Source: Allorhizobium ampelinum S4 | GTDB taxonomy: Bacteria > Pseudomonadota > Alphaproteobacteria > Rhizobiales > Rhizobiaceae | DNA length: 64,000 nucleotides | NCBI RefSeq assembly: GCF_000016285.1 | Contig: NC_011989.1 | Coordinates: 437,001 to 501,000 of the forward strand | Direction: 5' to 3' | Shown here: positions 28,496 to 37,226 of the stretch, piece by piece | Position numbering within the stretch: the first letter of the stretch is position 1 | How the letters are laid out: every line of letters starts with the position of its first letter | Position numbers and translations under genes: made by a program | Notes under the pieces: model-generated | The model's input: only the letters and a program-made list of their open reading frames with translations | The model's database searches: none | Told to the model about the DNA's origin: nothing

Positions 28496-29313
28496 GGCAC
28501 TGTAAACTTATCGCCTTGAACGCACCAACTTGGCGTGAGGAATTAGTTCATGCGGCGTGAAGGCGTGCGATTTGGTGCCATGCTTGCATGGCTTCGGTTC
28601 GCAGTTCGCGATGGTGGGCGGATGGGATATCGTGTCGGGGAACGTTAAAGAGGTTGGCGATGGGGTCATGGATGGAAACGAAACGCTGAAGATGTCGTGC
28701 TGACTTGAAGCGCTTCATGATCTTCTCGCGTCGTCGGACGGGCTGATGAGAGTTTTCCGCCCGATTGTTCAATCCCTTGTGAGAACGATGCTCAACGCCG
28801 GGCATGACCTCCCGCTTTGCTGCACCATAGGATAGTAGTTTGTCGTTAATCATCAAACACGGCGCACGGCCTTGGGCTTTCAGGAGCTTGCGCATCAAAC
28901 GTTTTGCCGCCTTGGCATTGCGGCGGTTTTGCACCAGCACGTCGAGAACAAAGCCATCCTGATCAACGGCGCGCCAAAGCCAGTGTTTCCTTCCACCGAT
29001 GGTGATGACAACCTCATCGAGATACCATTTATCACCGAGCCTGCCGGCAGATCGCTTGCGGATATCGTTGGCAAAGTGTCTGCCGAATTTCTCAGCCCAG
29101 AGCCGCACGGTTTGATGAGAGACGATGATGCCACGCACTGCCAGCAGATCCTCGACCATCCGCAGGCTAAGCGGAAACCGGAAATGCAGCCAAACTGCAT
29201 GGGCAATCACTTCCGCTGGAAATCGGTGGCGACGATAAAGAGGATCACGGCTAGATCTGGTCATGCAGCCAGATTCCTCATTTTGATCGATGTCCGGTTA
29301 ACGTTACGATGCC
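28496..29313 (-). mobile_element. IS6-family insertion sequence, copy 1
   Basis: 818 bases. The ends are related inverted repeats beginning GGCACTGTAAAC (at 28496) and GGCATCGTAACG (complement at 29313), of the IS6/IS26 type. A second copy of the same length, in opposite orientation, is at 40422-41239. No 8-base target duplication is visible at the ends, as expected after rearrangement. Confidence 0.9.
28548..29264 (-). CDS. IS6-family transposase
   Basis: 238 residues with the IS6-family DDE catalytic triad: Asp83 in WYLDEVVI, Asp141 in INDKLLSYG and Glu170 in NNRAENSH. An N-terminal helix-turn-helix (SLRMVEDLLAVRGIIVSHQ) should bind the inverted repeats. The gene is intact and fills the element. 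It differs from the copy at 40471-41187 at about 18 residues, so the two copies did not arise by a very recent duplication. Confidence 0.93.
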   Translation of the reverse strand: MTRSSRDPLYRRHRFPAEVIAHAVWLHFRFPLSLRMVEDLLAVRGIIVSHQTVRLWAEKFGRHFANDIRKRSAGRLGDKWYLDEVVITIGGRKHWLWRAVDQDGFVLDVLVQNRRNAKAAKRLMRKLLKAQGRAPCLMINDKLLSYGAAKREVMPGVEHRSHKGLNNRAENSHQPVRRREKIMKRFKSARHLQRFVSIHDPIANLFNVPRHDIPSAHHRELRTEAMQAWHQIARLHAA

Positions 29314-29360
29314 CTATTTACAATATGCACATCTCGACATGATACGATTGTTCTCGTATT

Positions 29361-29711
29361 ATGTCGATTATGAAGACTTACCATCCAAAAAGAGAAGAGA
29401 TTCGCCTGGACAGCGTTCTCACAGCACTTGGCAGCCCGGTGCGTCTGGCTGCGATTAAGGTGATTGCTGAAGTTGGTGAGCACCCGTGTTGTGGTATTCT
29501 TCCCCAAATCAGCAAATCAACGATGACGCATCATTTTCGCATTTTGCGCGAAAGCGGTGTTGTATGGCAGCAGCATATTGGCAGGGAATATCGTCTATCG
29601 CTGCGACGAGACGATCTTAACGCACGCTTTCCCGGACTGTTGGATGCCATTCTTTCACCGCTCCAAAACGAACCATGTCCAACAATGGCGCGCGAAAAGG
29701 GTCCGGCGTAG
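29361..29711 (+). CDS. ArsR-family transcriptional regulator
   Basis: 116 residues (an ATG three codons later is an alternative start). A winged helix-turn-helix of ArsR type is seen: LDSVLTALGSPVRLAAIKV, then ISKSTMTHHFRILRESGVV with the recognition helix and the beta wing REYRLSLRRDDL. Cysteines in EHPCCGIL lie ahead of the recognition helix, near the site where ArsR proteins can bind metals, but a metal site is not proven. The natural target is probably the DsbA-like gene or esterase beyond the IS5 insertion at 29879-30720, which now separates them. Confidence 0.85.
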   Translation: MSIMKTYHPKREEIRLDSVLTALGSPVRLAAIKVIAEVGEHPCCGILPQISKSTMTHHFRILRESGVVWQQHIGREYRLSLRRDDLNARFPGLLDAILSPLQNEPCPTMAREKGPA

Positions 29712-29840
29712 AGATTAGGATTTACCACCGGGCCGAGCATTATTTTTGTTGAAGAGATCGTTCTACAAAACCTTGTATTTATGACTTGTTGTTTAAAGTT
29801 TTTGAGGTTTATGGAATTACGAAATAAAAGCCTGGTGCTG

Positions 29841-29875
29841 GGGTCTGTCATGCTCCGATTGAACCAGACAGACCC
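29841..29875. repeat. Palindromic intergenic repeat split by IS5
   Basis: Arms GGGTCTGTC and GACAGACCC surround a loop. A relative lies at 36069-36107. The IS5 element inserted at the CTAG just to its right, and the repeat sequence resumes at 30721 (CTAGAGTTTGTCAGG), so the IS interrupted a mosaic repeat. Confidence 0.6.
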
Positions 29876-29878
29876 TAG

Positions 29879-30720
29879 GAATTTTGGACAGTTATTTAAG
29901 CCACAATATTGTCGCTGCGAGAGCGACCATGGCTCGATAGTTCCGGGCCGTTTTCTCATATCTGGTGGCAATACGCCGAAATTGTTTGAGCTTTGAAAAG
30001 CAACACTCGACCAGATGGCGCTGCGCGTAGAGTTGCTTGTCGAGTGGATATTTCTTTGCGCGAGCGGGGGTGTTTGGAATGACGGCTTTCGCTCCCTTCT
30101 CGGCGATAGTTTTGCGCAGTCGGTCACCGTCGTAGGCGGTATCCGCCATGACGACCTCGGCGGGAAGCTCTTCAAGCAGAGCGTCGGCCTGTGGTGCATA
30201 ACCTTTCTGGCCTGCTGTGAGAATGAAGCGCACGGGGCATCCAAGACCACGCACAGCCATATGAATTTTGGTGCTCAGGCCGCCGCGAGAACGGCCAAGG
30301 GCCTGATCTTCAGCCCCTTTTTTGCGCCAGATGCGTGCTGGTGAGCGCGGATGATGGTGCTATCGATGATCAGGTACTCGAAATCACGGTCATCGGACAT
30401 CGCTTCGAAAACCCGCCACCAGACGCCCTTTTGGCTCCAGCGGCTGAAGCGCCGAAAGACACTGTTCCAGTCGCCGAAGACCTCCGGTAGGTCACGCCAA
30501 GGTGAGCCTGTGCGTGCGATCCAAAGTACCGCTTCCACGAACATGCTATTATCCCGCCCGGACGAGCCGCGGGTGCGAGCATCACCGATGATGTGTCGGG
30601 AAATCCGATCCCATTGGTCGTCTCGAAGAATCAAACGCTCCAGAACACTCATGACGGCCTCCAAAAGACAGTCTTGAATCCCATATCTAGATGTTTGGGA
30701 ATCCTAAGAGTCCACACATC
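29879..30720 (-). mobile_element. IS5-family insertion sequence (IS427-like group)
   Basis: 842 bases with imperfect inverted ends GAATTTTGGACAGTTA (left) and GATGTGTGGACTCTTA (right, complement), flanked on both sides by CTAG. It contains two overlapping transposase frames joined by a slippery run of A. It sits between an ArsR regulator and a DsbA-like gene. Confidence 0.88.
29892..30652 (-). CDS. IS5-family transposase made by -1 frameshift
   Basis: The first frame begins at the ATG at 30652 (TGGAGG five bases upstream) and ends at 30275; the second frame ends at 29892. They join at AAAAAAGGGG near 30310, where slipping back one base continues the protein as AEDQALGRSRGGLSTKIHM. Domains: an N-terminal SVLERLILRDDQWDRI region, IIDSTIIRAHQHASG carrying the first catalytic Asp, MADTAYDGDRLR with the second, and VECCFSKLKQFRRI with the Glu. 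Programmed -1 frameshifting is known in this IS group, so the gene is probably functional and not broken. Confidence 0.85.
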
Positions 30721-30762
30721 CTAGAGTTTGTCAGGGAAAAGTGGTTCCAACTTCTGAGTACA
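30721..30762. repeat. Mosaic intergenic repeat segment
   Basis: CTAGAGTTTGTCAGGGAAAAG followed by TGG recurs at 37991-38015 and, inverted, around 36245-36271. It is part of the interspersed rhizobial repeat family seen several times in this region. Confidence 0.55.
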
Positions 30763-30801
30763 ATGCGGTAAAAACAGCGTTGGACTTGACCGCTGTTATT
30801 T

Positions 30802-31503
30802 TCAACCCGCCAAAGGAACCGAGCACCCTTCTTCTCCACAAACCGGTGCACGGTCTTTCTCGGCAGAGTGGGCTTTGCTCCAGGTTGTTTTCAAAGCCTG
30901 GAGTAGGCTGGCCTTTGGTTGTGCGCCAGAAAGCCCAAGCCCCTCATCAAAGACAAAAAAGGGCACACCGTGAATACCCATGCCATGGGCCTGCGCTTCA
31001 TCTGCACGCGATTGCTCGGCAAAAACATCGGACTGAAGCATGGCCTTGGTTTCATCATAATCAAGGCCAAGTTCAACGGCGATTTCCGCCAGCACGGCAT
31101 GATTGGCAAGTTCACGGTTCTCGACGAAATAAGCAAGAAACAACCGCTCCGACATGGTATCGGCAAGCCCTTTGCTCTCAGCGAATTTTGCCAGTCGGTG
31201 GGCGTCGAATGTATTGGTATAGCGAACCGTGTCATAGCGCATGTCCAGCCCGACACGCTTGCCCAGCATCATGATCTGCTGGATCATATCGCGTGCCCCC
31301 TCTGGGCTCTTGCGGTATTTATATTCGATGCGCTGCTGGGTGGTATTGACCACAACCGGGCTTGCGGTTGGGTCAAGTTCGAATGCTTTGAACGTGATTT
31401 GGACATCTTTGGCATGTTCGAACTCAGCCAGCGCTTGATCAAGGAAGCGCTTGCCAATGTAGCAATAAGGGCATGCGTAGTCGGACCAAATTTCAAGTTG
31501 CAC
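30802..31503 (-). CDS. DsbA-family oxidoreductase (FrnE-like)
   Basis: The best start is the GTG at 31503, six bases after AAGGAGG; an ATG six codons upstream lacks a ribosome-binding site. 233 residues. The thioredoxin fold starts with LEIWSDYACPYCYIGKRFLD, with the redox pair CPYC, and the helical insert and C-terminal VPFFVFDEG with the cis-Pro (GVPFF) complete a FrnE/2-hydroxychromene isomerase-type DsbA domain. No signal peptide is present, so it is cytoplasmic, like FrnE proteins linked to oxidative stress or polyketide tailoring. The substrate is unknown. Confidence 0.85.
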   Translation of the reverse strand: MQLEIWSDYACPYCYIGKRFLDQALAEFEHAKDVQITFKAFELDPTASPVVVNTTQQRIEYKYRKSPEGARDMIQQIMMLGKRVGLDMRYDTVRYTNTFDAHRLAKFAESKGLADTMSERLFLAYFVENRELANHAVLAEIAVELGLDYDETKAMLQSDVFAEQSRADEAQAHGMGIHGVPFFVFDEGLGLSGAQPKASLLQALKTTWSKAHSAEKDRAPVCGEEGCSVPLAG

Positions 31504-31620
31504 GATGAACCTCCTTGTCAAACATTTAATACGATAATACTCATACCATCGTACTAGTCAACCTCCGGCTGAATATGTGGCATGATCACGTCTCAGCGGT
31601 CTCGATGAGGAAATCTTGAA

Positions 31621-32301
31621 ATGACGGCATCGCTCTTGCGGCCTGTAGCGCCTATTATCGTGGAAACAGGCCAAGTGCCGAACGCTACCATTCTCTTTAT
31701 TCATGGCCTTGGAACGGACGGGAACACCTTCTTACCTGTCATCCAACGCCTCAATCTCGGACGTGTTGGGCCTGTCCGGTTTGTCTTGCCCAATGCGCCC
31801 AAGCAACCAGTCTCGATCTGCCAAGGGCAAACCATGTCGGCCTGGTTTGACCTTCTTGATCAGGATTTTGTCGCACGCGAGGACGAAGCCGGTTTGCGGA
31901 CCGCAGCCGAGTATTTTAAAGCGCTGATCGAAGCAGAAATCAAAAGCGGTATTGCCCCGGAACGGATTGTGATTGCAGGCTTTTCTCAAGGCGGTGCTCT
32001 CTCCTTGCTGACAGGACTGCGCTTCAGACATCGGCTGGCGGGTATCGCCGCCCTATCTGGTTGGCTACCTCTTAGCGCAAGCCTTGGTGACGAACATTCG
32101 CAGGCATCGCTCGCAACGCCCGTCTTTTTGGGGCATGGGGCGATCGACAAGGTCACACCTTTGCGACAAATCAAAACAGCTCAAACCCGAATGGAGGCCT
32201 TAGGATATACAATCACGTCTCATACTTATCCTATCGGCCACACCATTACAGAAGCCGAATTGCATGACCTGAGTGTCTGGCTGGAGCATTGCCTCGGCTA
32301 A
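31621..32301 (+). CDS. Carboxylesterase/phospholipase-like alpha/beta hydrolase
   Basis: 226 residues. The Ser nucleophile lies in IAGFSQGGALSL, the catalytic Asp in GHGAIDKVTP and the His in YPIGHTITEAE; FIHGLGTDG forms the oxyanion loop. This is the classic short carboxylesterase/lysophospholipase family (COG0400). It is cytoplasmic, divergent from the DsbA-like gene, with 117 bases between them. The natural substrate cannot be named. Confidence 0.88.
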   Translation: MTASLLRPVAPIIVETGQVPNATILFIHGLGTDGNTFLPVIQRLNLGRVGPVRFVLPNAPKQPVSICQGQTMSAWFDLLDQDFVAREDEAGLRTAAEYFKALIEAEIKSGIAPERIVIAGFSQGGALSLLTGLRFRHRLAGIAALSGWLPLSASLGDEHSQASLATPVFLGHGAIDKVTPLRQIKTAQTRMEALGYTITSHTYPIGHTITEAELHDLSVWLEHCLG

Positions 32302-32398
32302 CTGGATCTGGTGCTTTGTGCGGACCGGGTACGCGTCCCGATTCGCACCCACTTCATATATGTTTGCAAAAAACAGCCAAACAGAAGGAGGATGCGGC

Positions 32399-33292
32399 TC
32401 AACAGCAGGCGCAAACGATCGCTTCATCGATATATTCATTTCTCAAAATGACATTATTGTCCTCATCATGGACGAGGATGATATCGGAATGTTTCATATC
32501 AAACTCAGCCTTGTTGCTGCTGATCGATGCTCCCAAAAGCATGTAGTGAATGGTATAGGCATCCCCTTTAATGCTCTGATTTTGAAAAAGCAGCTCATTC
32601 AGATAGGAGAAGCTGTATTTCATGGCCTCAGAACCGAGTTGGCCATTGACACGCCATGCAGGCTTGCCATGACGCAAAATGGTGCAGGCAATCTCGGTCT
32701 TTGTCGGGATCGGGGCAAGAAACAAAAAACGCCCGAAAGAGGTGGTCGCGAGCTTGGAAAGATTGGCCAGGCTGGGCATTCGCCGCCGCATCTCGGCGTC
32801 GGAGAAATCATTGGCGATCGTGTAGCCGATATAAACCGGATCGCCCGCTGCGTTGATCATGAAGACGGCTGCATATTCAATTTCGATTCCACACCCATAA
32901 GAGTTAAGGTTGGAGATCAGCGGATGGTCTGTGCCAATCACTGTTGTTCCATTTCCCTTGTAGAACCAGTCCACGTCTTTTTGAGAGGATAGTGAATTAT
33001 TGATGGTTTTATGGGTATTGCCAAAGGCACTGACGGTACAATTTCGGATGTCCTCTGGCTTTCCGGGCGGATTGTAAGCCAGTCCATCCGCCTCAGGCAA
33101 AATCGATGGCTTCCACTGGTTTTTTCGACTTTCGAGCACACGGCTCCAGTTACAATTCGCATCGACAAAGCTACGGATCAGATCATAGCTGCTGACATGA
33201 TCAAACAGAATGCTCTGGTCTTGATCATCGCCCACACCATTCAGGGCCACATATCGTTTACCGTCCCTATTAAAATCACTCAGCGTTGCCAT
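32399..33292 (-). CDS. FAH-fold protein of AraD1/GguC-like type
   Basis: 297 residues. The second half matches the fumarylacetoacetate-hydrolase fold as found in AraD1/GguC proteins: DWFYKGNGTTVIG, then GIEIEYAAVFMI and IGYTIANDFSDAEM, followed by AKLATTSFG-type SKLATTSFG and the late segment IHYMLLGASISS. Metal ligands expected from GIEIEYA and the Asp of ANDFSD are present, so lyase or dehydratase chemistry is possible, but divergence from named members is large. It lies downstream of the acyltransferase-methyltransferase fusion on the same strand with about 139 bases between. The two probably act in one pathway; the product is unknown. Confidence 0.6.
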   Translation of the reverse strand: MATLSDFNRDGKRYVALNGVGDDQDQSILFDHVSSYDLIRSFVDANCNWSRVLESRKNQWKPSILPEADGLAYNPPGKPEDIRNCTVSAFGNTHKTINNSLSSQKDVDWFYKGNGTTVIGTDHPLISNLNSYGCGIEIEYAAVFMINAAGDPVYIGYTIANDFSDAEMRRRMPSLANLSKLATTSFGRFLFLAPIPTKTEIACTILRHGKPAWRVNGQLGSEAMKYSFSYLNELLFQNQSIKGDAYTIHYMLLGASISSNKAEFDMKHSDIILVHDEDNNVILRNEYIDEAIVCACC

Positions 33293-33431
33293 GGTTTTTC
33301 CCCAACTGAACGGCAGCCTGAGCGTGCCATGTCTGACACGCTGAGACTGGTTCGTTAAATATTTTCAGCGAATACGAGAGAGCCTGCCGAGATGACGGCC
33401 AACCGGCAGCACGTCGTGAGACAAGGCGATT

Positions 33432-34793
33432 TTACGATTTAGTTCTGGCAAAAATCGTATAGGCCTCACCCGCCAAGGTCAGATCGCTATCGGGCGTCAG
33501 AGAAAAACCATGCTCATCGGCGCCGGCTTGAGAAATATGATCCACCAAAGAGGTCGGAGCAATCAACTTGCCGGAGGTCCGAAGCACCCGCTTGATTTCA
33601 TTCAGGAAGCCCACAGACAATTCATCGATGCCAAGGCAGCAAACAACCGTGTCATAGCCAATCGTCCGGCGATAATGCACGTCGCCACCGGTTGGGAATG
33701 GCAGTGTCCTGGTATTAAGGTCAGCCCTGAACCGCACGTCATATTTACCGTTATCCTGCGCCCATTGCAGAATGTAAGGGCTCATTTTACGGTTGTAATC
33801 AATAATATCGATTTTCTGGTGTTTGAAAGCCGAGACAACATTGAGCCCGCTCGGAGCGATCACCAGAACGCTTGCGCCTTTGCGCAGAATATCGGCGGGA
33901 AGTTCTGCCACAGTCTGAGCATCTGCTGGTGAAGAGCGATATGTTTCGAGCCAGGCCGTGTTGATGGCTGACCAATCCGTGATACGCAAAACATCGCGCA
34001 ATGACGTGTCACTGTACTCAAGTGCATACGCCTTGAAAGGCATATATTGGATGATGCGTCCACGGTCACCAGTGATAGAATAATCGCCTACCCATGTGTT
34101 GACAAAGGCGCGCGTGGCGCAGACGCTGGCTTTGCCAAGATAATCTGCTCCCCAGCCAATCAGTGTTTCGCGCCCAACCCAGGCATATTCTTCCAGCGTA
34201 ATCGGTGGCAGCTTGGTCATGGCAACGGTTCTTGAGCCAACGGACGGACGGCCATACGGGTCATGATCCTGACGCAGCAACTGGCTGCCAGGCGACAACC
34301 AGGCTCCATTCCCGATGGTCACGTCCCCACCGGCATTCACCGAGGCATTGCGACCAAATCGAACATATTGGCCAATTTTTATGCGAGGCAATTCATCCGC
34401 CCGCCAATCGAGTTGGTGATCGGCATGCGGATGGCTGAAGTAAGCGCCATTCTCGAAATGCGTCGGTGAGATCAGGTGCTCACCGCGCTCTTCGCGCACC
34501 AAAAGTGGCTCACCGGAAACGTCGATAGAGAAATGATCATCTGGCAGCTGCAGCTCCTTGGCCAAAGACAACAATCTCTCTTTAAAGGTATGTCCAAACT
34601 CAATTTCGTCCTTGTTGGTCTGAACAGACTGAACCTCCTTTCGAAGTCCGCGTAACGTTCTTGCATAAGCGGCAATCGGCGATGAACTTCTATCGCTATG
34701 AAGTTCAGATTCAAATCTCGTCAATAATTTATCAACTTTTGATATGTCAAGCGCATCTATGGTAATGGATGTATCGAAGTATTCTGTGATCAT
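33432..34793 (-). CDS. Hexapeptide acyltransferase fused to a methyltransferase-like domain
   Basis: 453 residues. Residues about 130-265 form a left-handed beta helix of the hexapeptide acyltransferase type: RIKIGQYVRFGRNASVNAGG, VTIGNGAWLSPGSQLL, HDPYGRP and GRETLIGWGADYLGKASV, resembling virginiamycin/maltose acetyltransferases. Residues about 300-450 look like a Rossmann methyltransferase: VLVIAPSGLNVVSAF in place of the glycine-rich loop, IDIIDYNRKMS as the acidic strand-2 end and YDTVVCCLGIDELSVGFL ahead of IKRVLRTSGKLIAPT. The loop lacks the usual GxGxG, so SAM binding needs checking. The N-terminal 120 residues are helical and unrecognised. The fusion of these two folds is uncommon. 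It precedes the FAH-fold gene and is divergent from a LysR regulator at 35157. Confidence 0.65.
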   Translation of the reverse strand: MITEYFDTSITIDALDISKVDKLLTRFESELHSDRSSSPIAAYARTLRGLRKEVQSVQTNKDEIEFGHTFKERLLSLAKELQLPDDHFSIDVSGEPLLVREERGEHLISPTHFENGAYFSHPHADHQLDWRADELPRIKIGQYVRFGRNASVNAGGDVTIGNGAWLSPGSQLLRQDHDPYGRPSVGSRTVAMTKLPPITLEEYAWVGRETLIGWGADYLGKASVCATRAFVNTWVGDYSITGDRGRIIQYMPFKAYALEYSDTSLRDVLRITDWSAINTAWLETYRSSPADAQTVAELPADILRKGASVLVIAPSGLNVVSAFKHQKIDIIDYNRKMSPYILQWAQDNGKYDVRFRADLNTRTLPFPTGGDVHYRRTIGYDTVVCCLGIDELSVGFLNEIKRVLRTSGKLIAPTSLVDHISQAGADEHGFSLTPDSDLTLAGEAYTIFARTKS

Positions 34794-35156
34794 CGCTCTT
34801 CTCCATTTTTTATACTTTGATTTATTGTATTATATTTATAATTTTATTTTTATTTAAAAATTAAAATAAAATTAACGTGGCGATAACTATCAATTTCGTG
34901 ATCGTGAAAATCGCGTTTTGATTGAAATACAGTCTATGATGCACTGCGATGTTGCGCTAATGATTAATTCCGATGGCATCATCGGCAGCACCGATGGCTT
35001 CATTGATCCTGGCTCTCAAGTATTGCAGCAGCAGGTTTGCCGACGCTTTGCACTGAGTTCAGGTGAGCCTTTATGCCTTGATTGGCGCACAGTGTCCTTT
35101 GTGCAAGGACTGTGCTGTCGTCGCTGACCACTAAGCTCGATTATGGAGAACCAACT
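34794..35156. other. AT-rich divergent control region
   Basis: 363 bases between the acyltransferase-methyltransferase gene and the LysR gene. The stretch 34800-34880 is almost pure A and T, unlike the GC-rich neighbours, and is likely the divergent promoter and LysR binding region. No gene is supported. Confidence 0.55.
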
Positions 35157-36032
35157 ATGGATCTTTTAGAGTTGAAGGCTTTTGTTTTTGCAGTACAAAC
35201 CGGCAGTATCACTCAAGCCGCCTTCCAGCTTGGGCGTGTTCAATCGAGTGTCTCACTGCGTATCAAGCAATTGGAGACAGAGCTTGGCGTCGAATTGTTG
35301 AGCAGGGACAGAGGCGGCGTACGAACGACAGCAAGAGGCCAGATACTCTATGATTACGCCACGCGAATTCTGGCTCTTGCCCAGGAAGCCAAAGGCGAAG
35401 TGATGTCACCAAATACAGGCGAAATTGTTCGGCTTGGAACGATCGAAACAATTTCGCCCGATTGCATCGACTCGCTGGTCAGATTGCTGTCCGGCTTCGA
35501 CGGCATGGGTGTGGATGTTTATGTAGATGGTGCTCTTTCACTTGTGGAAAGTCTTCGCGAAGGGCGCATTCATGCCGCCATTGTCGGCGCCGGGTTTGCC
35601 CCGCCTGAGTGCATACGTATCCCGCTTTATGGAGAGGCAATGGTGTTGATTTCATCGTTAAAATATCCGCGGATTGATCTCGTCAACCAGATCGCCAACG
35701 AGATTTTTCTCGTCTGCAAAAAGGAAAGCGCCTGTAGTCGGCATCTCGCCATGCTTTTCATGGAGGGGGGCTTCCAGCCAGCCCGTATTTCAGAATGCGG
35801 ATCTTTCAGCATCCTGATGTCCAGCGTGGTGCGCGGTATGGGGATTGCGCTCGTACCACTGTCAGCAGTGCTGGGCTCCGCGCATGAGAAACAGGTCCTT
35901 ATCCATCCACTCAGCGGGCATTTTTCCACATTTCAGGTCGAGTTCGTCTGCCCACAACCCAAAGGGCGCCCAATCCTGGAACGACTTATCGAGAAAATTT
36001 CCCAGGAGTTCGTGGGACAGAAACCAAATTAG
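35157..36032 (+). CDS. LysR-family transcriptional regulator
   Basis: The ATG at 35157 follows GGAGAA and gives 291 residues. The N-terminal helix-turn-helix is LKAFVFAVQTGSITQAAFQ with LGRVQSSVSLRIKQLETELG; the effector domain begins at about 90 (VRLGTIETISPD). It is divergent from the acyltransferase-methyltransferase/FAH pair across an AT-rich gap, the classic LysR arrangement, so it is the likely regulator of that pair. The effector is unknown. Confidence 0.9.
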   Translation: MDLLELKAFVFAVQTGSITQAAFQLGRVQSSVSLRIKQLETELGVELLSRDRGGVRTTARGQILYDYATRILALAQEAKGEVMSPNTGEIVRLGTIETISPDCIDSLVRLLSGFDGMGVDVYVDGALSLVESLREGRIHAAIVGAGFAPPECIRIPLYGEAMVLISSLKYPRIDLVNQIANEIFLVCKKESACSRHLAMLFMEGGFQPARISECGSFSILMSSVVRGMGIALVPLSAVLGSAHEKQVLIHPLSGHFSTFQVEFVCPQPKGRPILERLIEKISQEFVGQKPN

Positions 36033-36068
36033 CCCCGCACGGTTTTTACACGGGGCCTCTTCCACTTC

Positions 36069-36271
36069 TAGAGTCTGTCAGGTTCTGATTGAACCAGACA
36101 CACTCTAGCTAAAGCGTGTTGCGGCTTATCAGCCTCAAGCAACACGCTTTAAGTTTTTGTTTTTACGCATGTCGTTACCGCAAAACCGCTGCACACTTTT
36201 GCGCGACATGCTCTAGTCTTGTTTTCGTTTGTCTTTTCGGGAAAACCGGATTCCACTCTTCCCTGACAAAC
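36069..36271. repeat. Rhizobial mosaic intergenic repeat cluster
   Basis: Three palindromes in a row: AGAGTCTGTC ... CAGACACACTCT, then AAGCGTGTTGC ... GCAACACGCTTT (a near-perfect hairpin), then CATGTCG ... GCGACATGCTCTAG, ending with GGAAAACCGGATTCCACTC and TTCCCTGACAAACTCT. Segments recur at 29841, 30721 and 37991. They lie between convergent LysR genes and may end transcription from both. Confidence 0.65.
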
Positions 36272-36272
36272 T

Positions 36273-37115
36273 CTATTTGAAAGTTTCGATCAAATGATCC
36301 ATTACGGCACGCACCGCCGGAGATTTTCGGATATCTGCGTGCACGGACAACCAGAGCTGGCGAGAGGGTGTTGCTCGACCCACCGCCACTCTGACAAGTC
36401 CCTCATCTGCATCTCCCAACAAACATGGCAGAAGTGCCAGGCCCAGACCCGCACGGGCTGCCTGATGCTGCGTCACGACGTCGTTTGTTCGCAGCGCAAA
36501 AGGCCGCGACCCGGCAACGTCTTCAAGCCAACGTTGCTGCTCAATATGGCCAAAGCTCTGTTCAAAGCCAATAAAACTTTGGTTCTCGATGGCCATATCA
36601 GCAAGAGAGCTTGCCGCATAAAGAGCGAGCGGCAAAAGTCCCATCTCGCGCACGATACGGCCTTCAGCCCGTGGCCTGACAAAGCCGAGAGACAAATCAG
36701 CCTCCCCCTTTTCGAGGGAGGCAACCGATGAGCTTGCCAAGAGGACGACTTGAAGATCGGGATGGTTTAATCGCAGCTGTGACAGGCTGGGTGCGATCAC
36801 AAAGGCGCTGATCACTGGCAGCGCACTGACCACCACACTTCCCGACAGACCCGTGCTTTTGCCGCGCAAATGGCGATGAACCCCCTCTGCGCCGCGCTCC
36901 ATCGCCTTAGCGGCCTCAGCCAGAGATTGACCATGCACGGTCAGACGCGTCGCACGTGGCAAACGGTCAATCAGCTTCAGCCCCGTGGTTGCTTCAAGAT
37001 GCGCGATGCGTCTGCCAACCGTGGCATGGTCAACACCCAACACCCGGGCAGCGGCCGTCAGAGAACCGTGCTGCGCGACAGCGAGGAAATATCGAAGGTC
37101 TTGCCAATCCAACAT
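36273..37115 (-). CDS. LysR-family transcriptional regulator
   Basis: 280 residues from the ATG at 37115 (the frame extends 13 codons upstream). The DNA-binding region is LRYFLAVAQHGSLTAAARVLG with VDHATVGRRIAHLEATTGL. The effector domain is typical of the small rhizobial group that controls a divergent detoxification gene. The divergent neighbour 112 bases away encodes a glutathione S-transferase, its probable target. It is convergent with the LysR gene at 35157, with the repeat cluster between. Confidence 0.9.
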   Translation of the reverse strand: MLDWQDLRYFLAVAQHGSLTAAARVLGVDHATVGRRIAHLEATTGLKLIDRLPRATRLTVHGQSLAEAAKAMERGAEGVHRHLRGKSTGLSGSVVVSALPVISAFVIAPSLSQLRLNHPDLQVVLLASSSVASLEKGEADLSLGFVRPRAEGRIVREMGLLPLALYAASSLADMAIENQSFIGFEQSFGHIEQQRWLEDVAGSRPFALRTNDVVTQHQAARAGLGLALLPCLLGDADEGLVRVAVGRATPSRQLWLSVHADIRKSPAVRAVMDHLIETFK

Positions 37116-37226
37116 TGGTGCATTCTTGCACGTTTCGCTTGCCGATTCACTCAATTTCTAAAACCGCCTGCAGAGGCAAAAATAGAACAGAATTGATATG
37201 ACCAGACCGCGATTGGAGTGATCACT

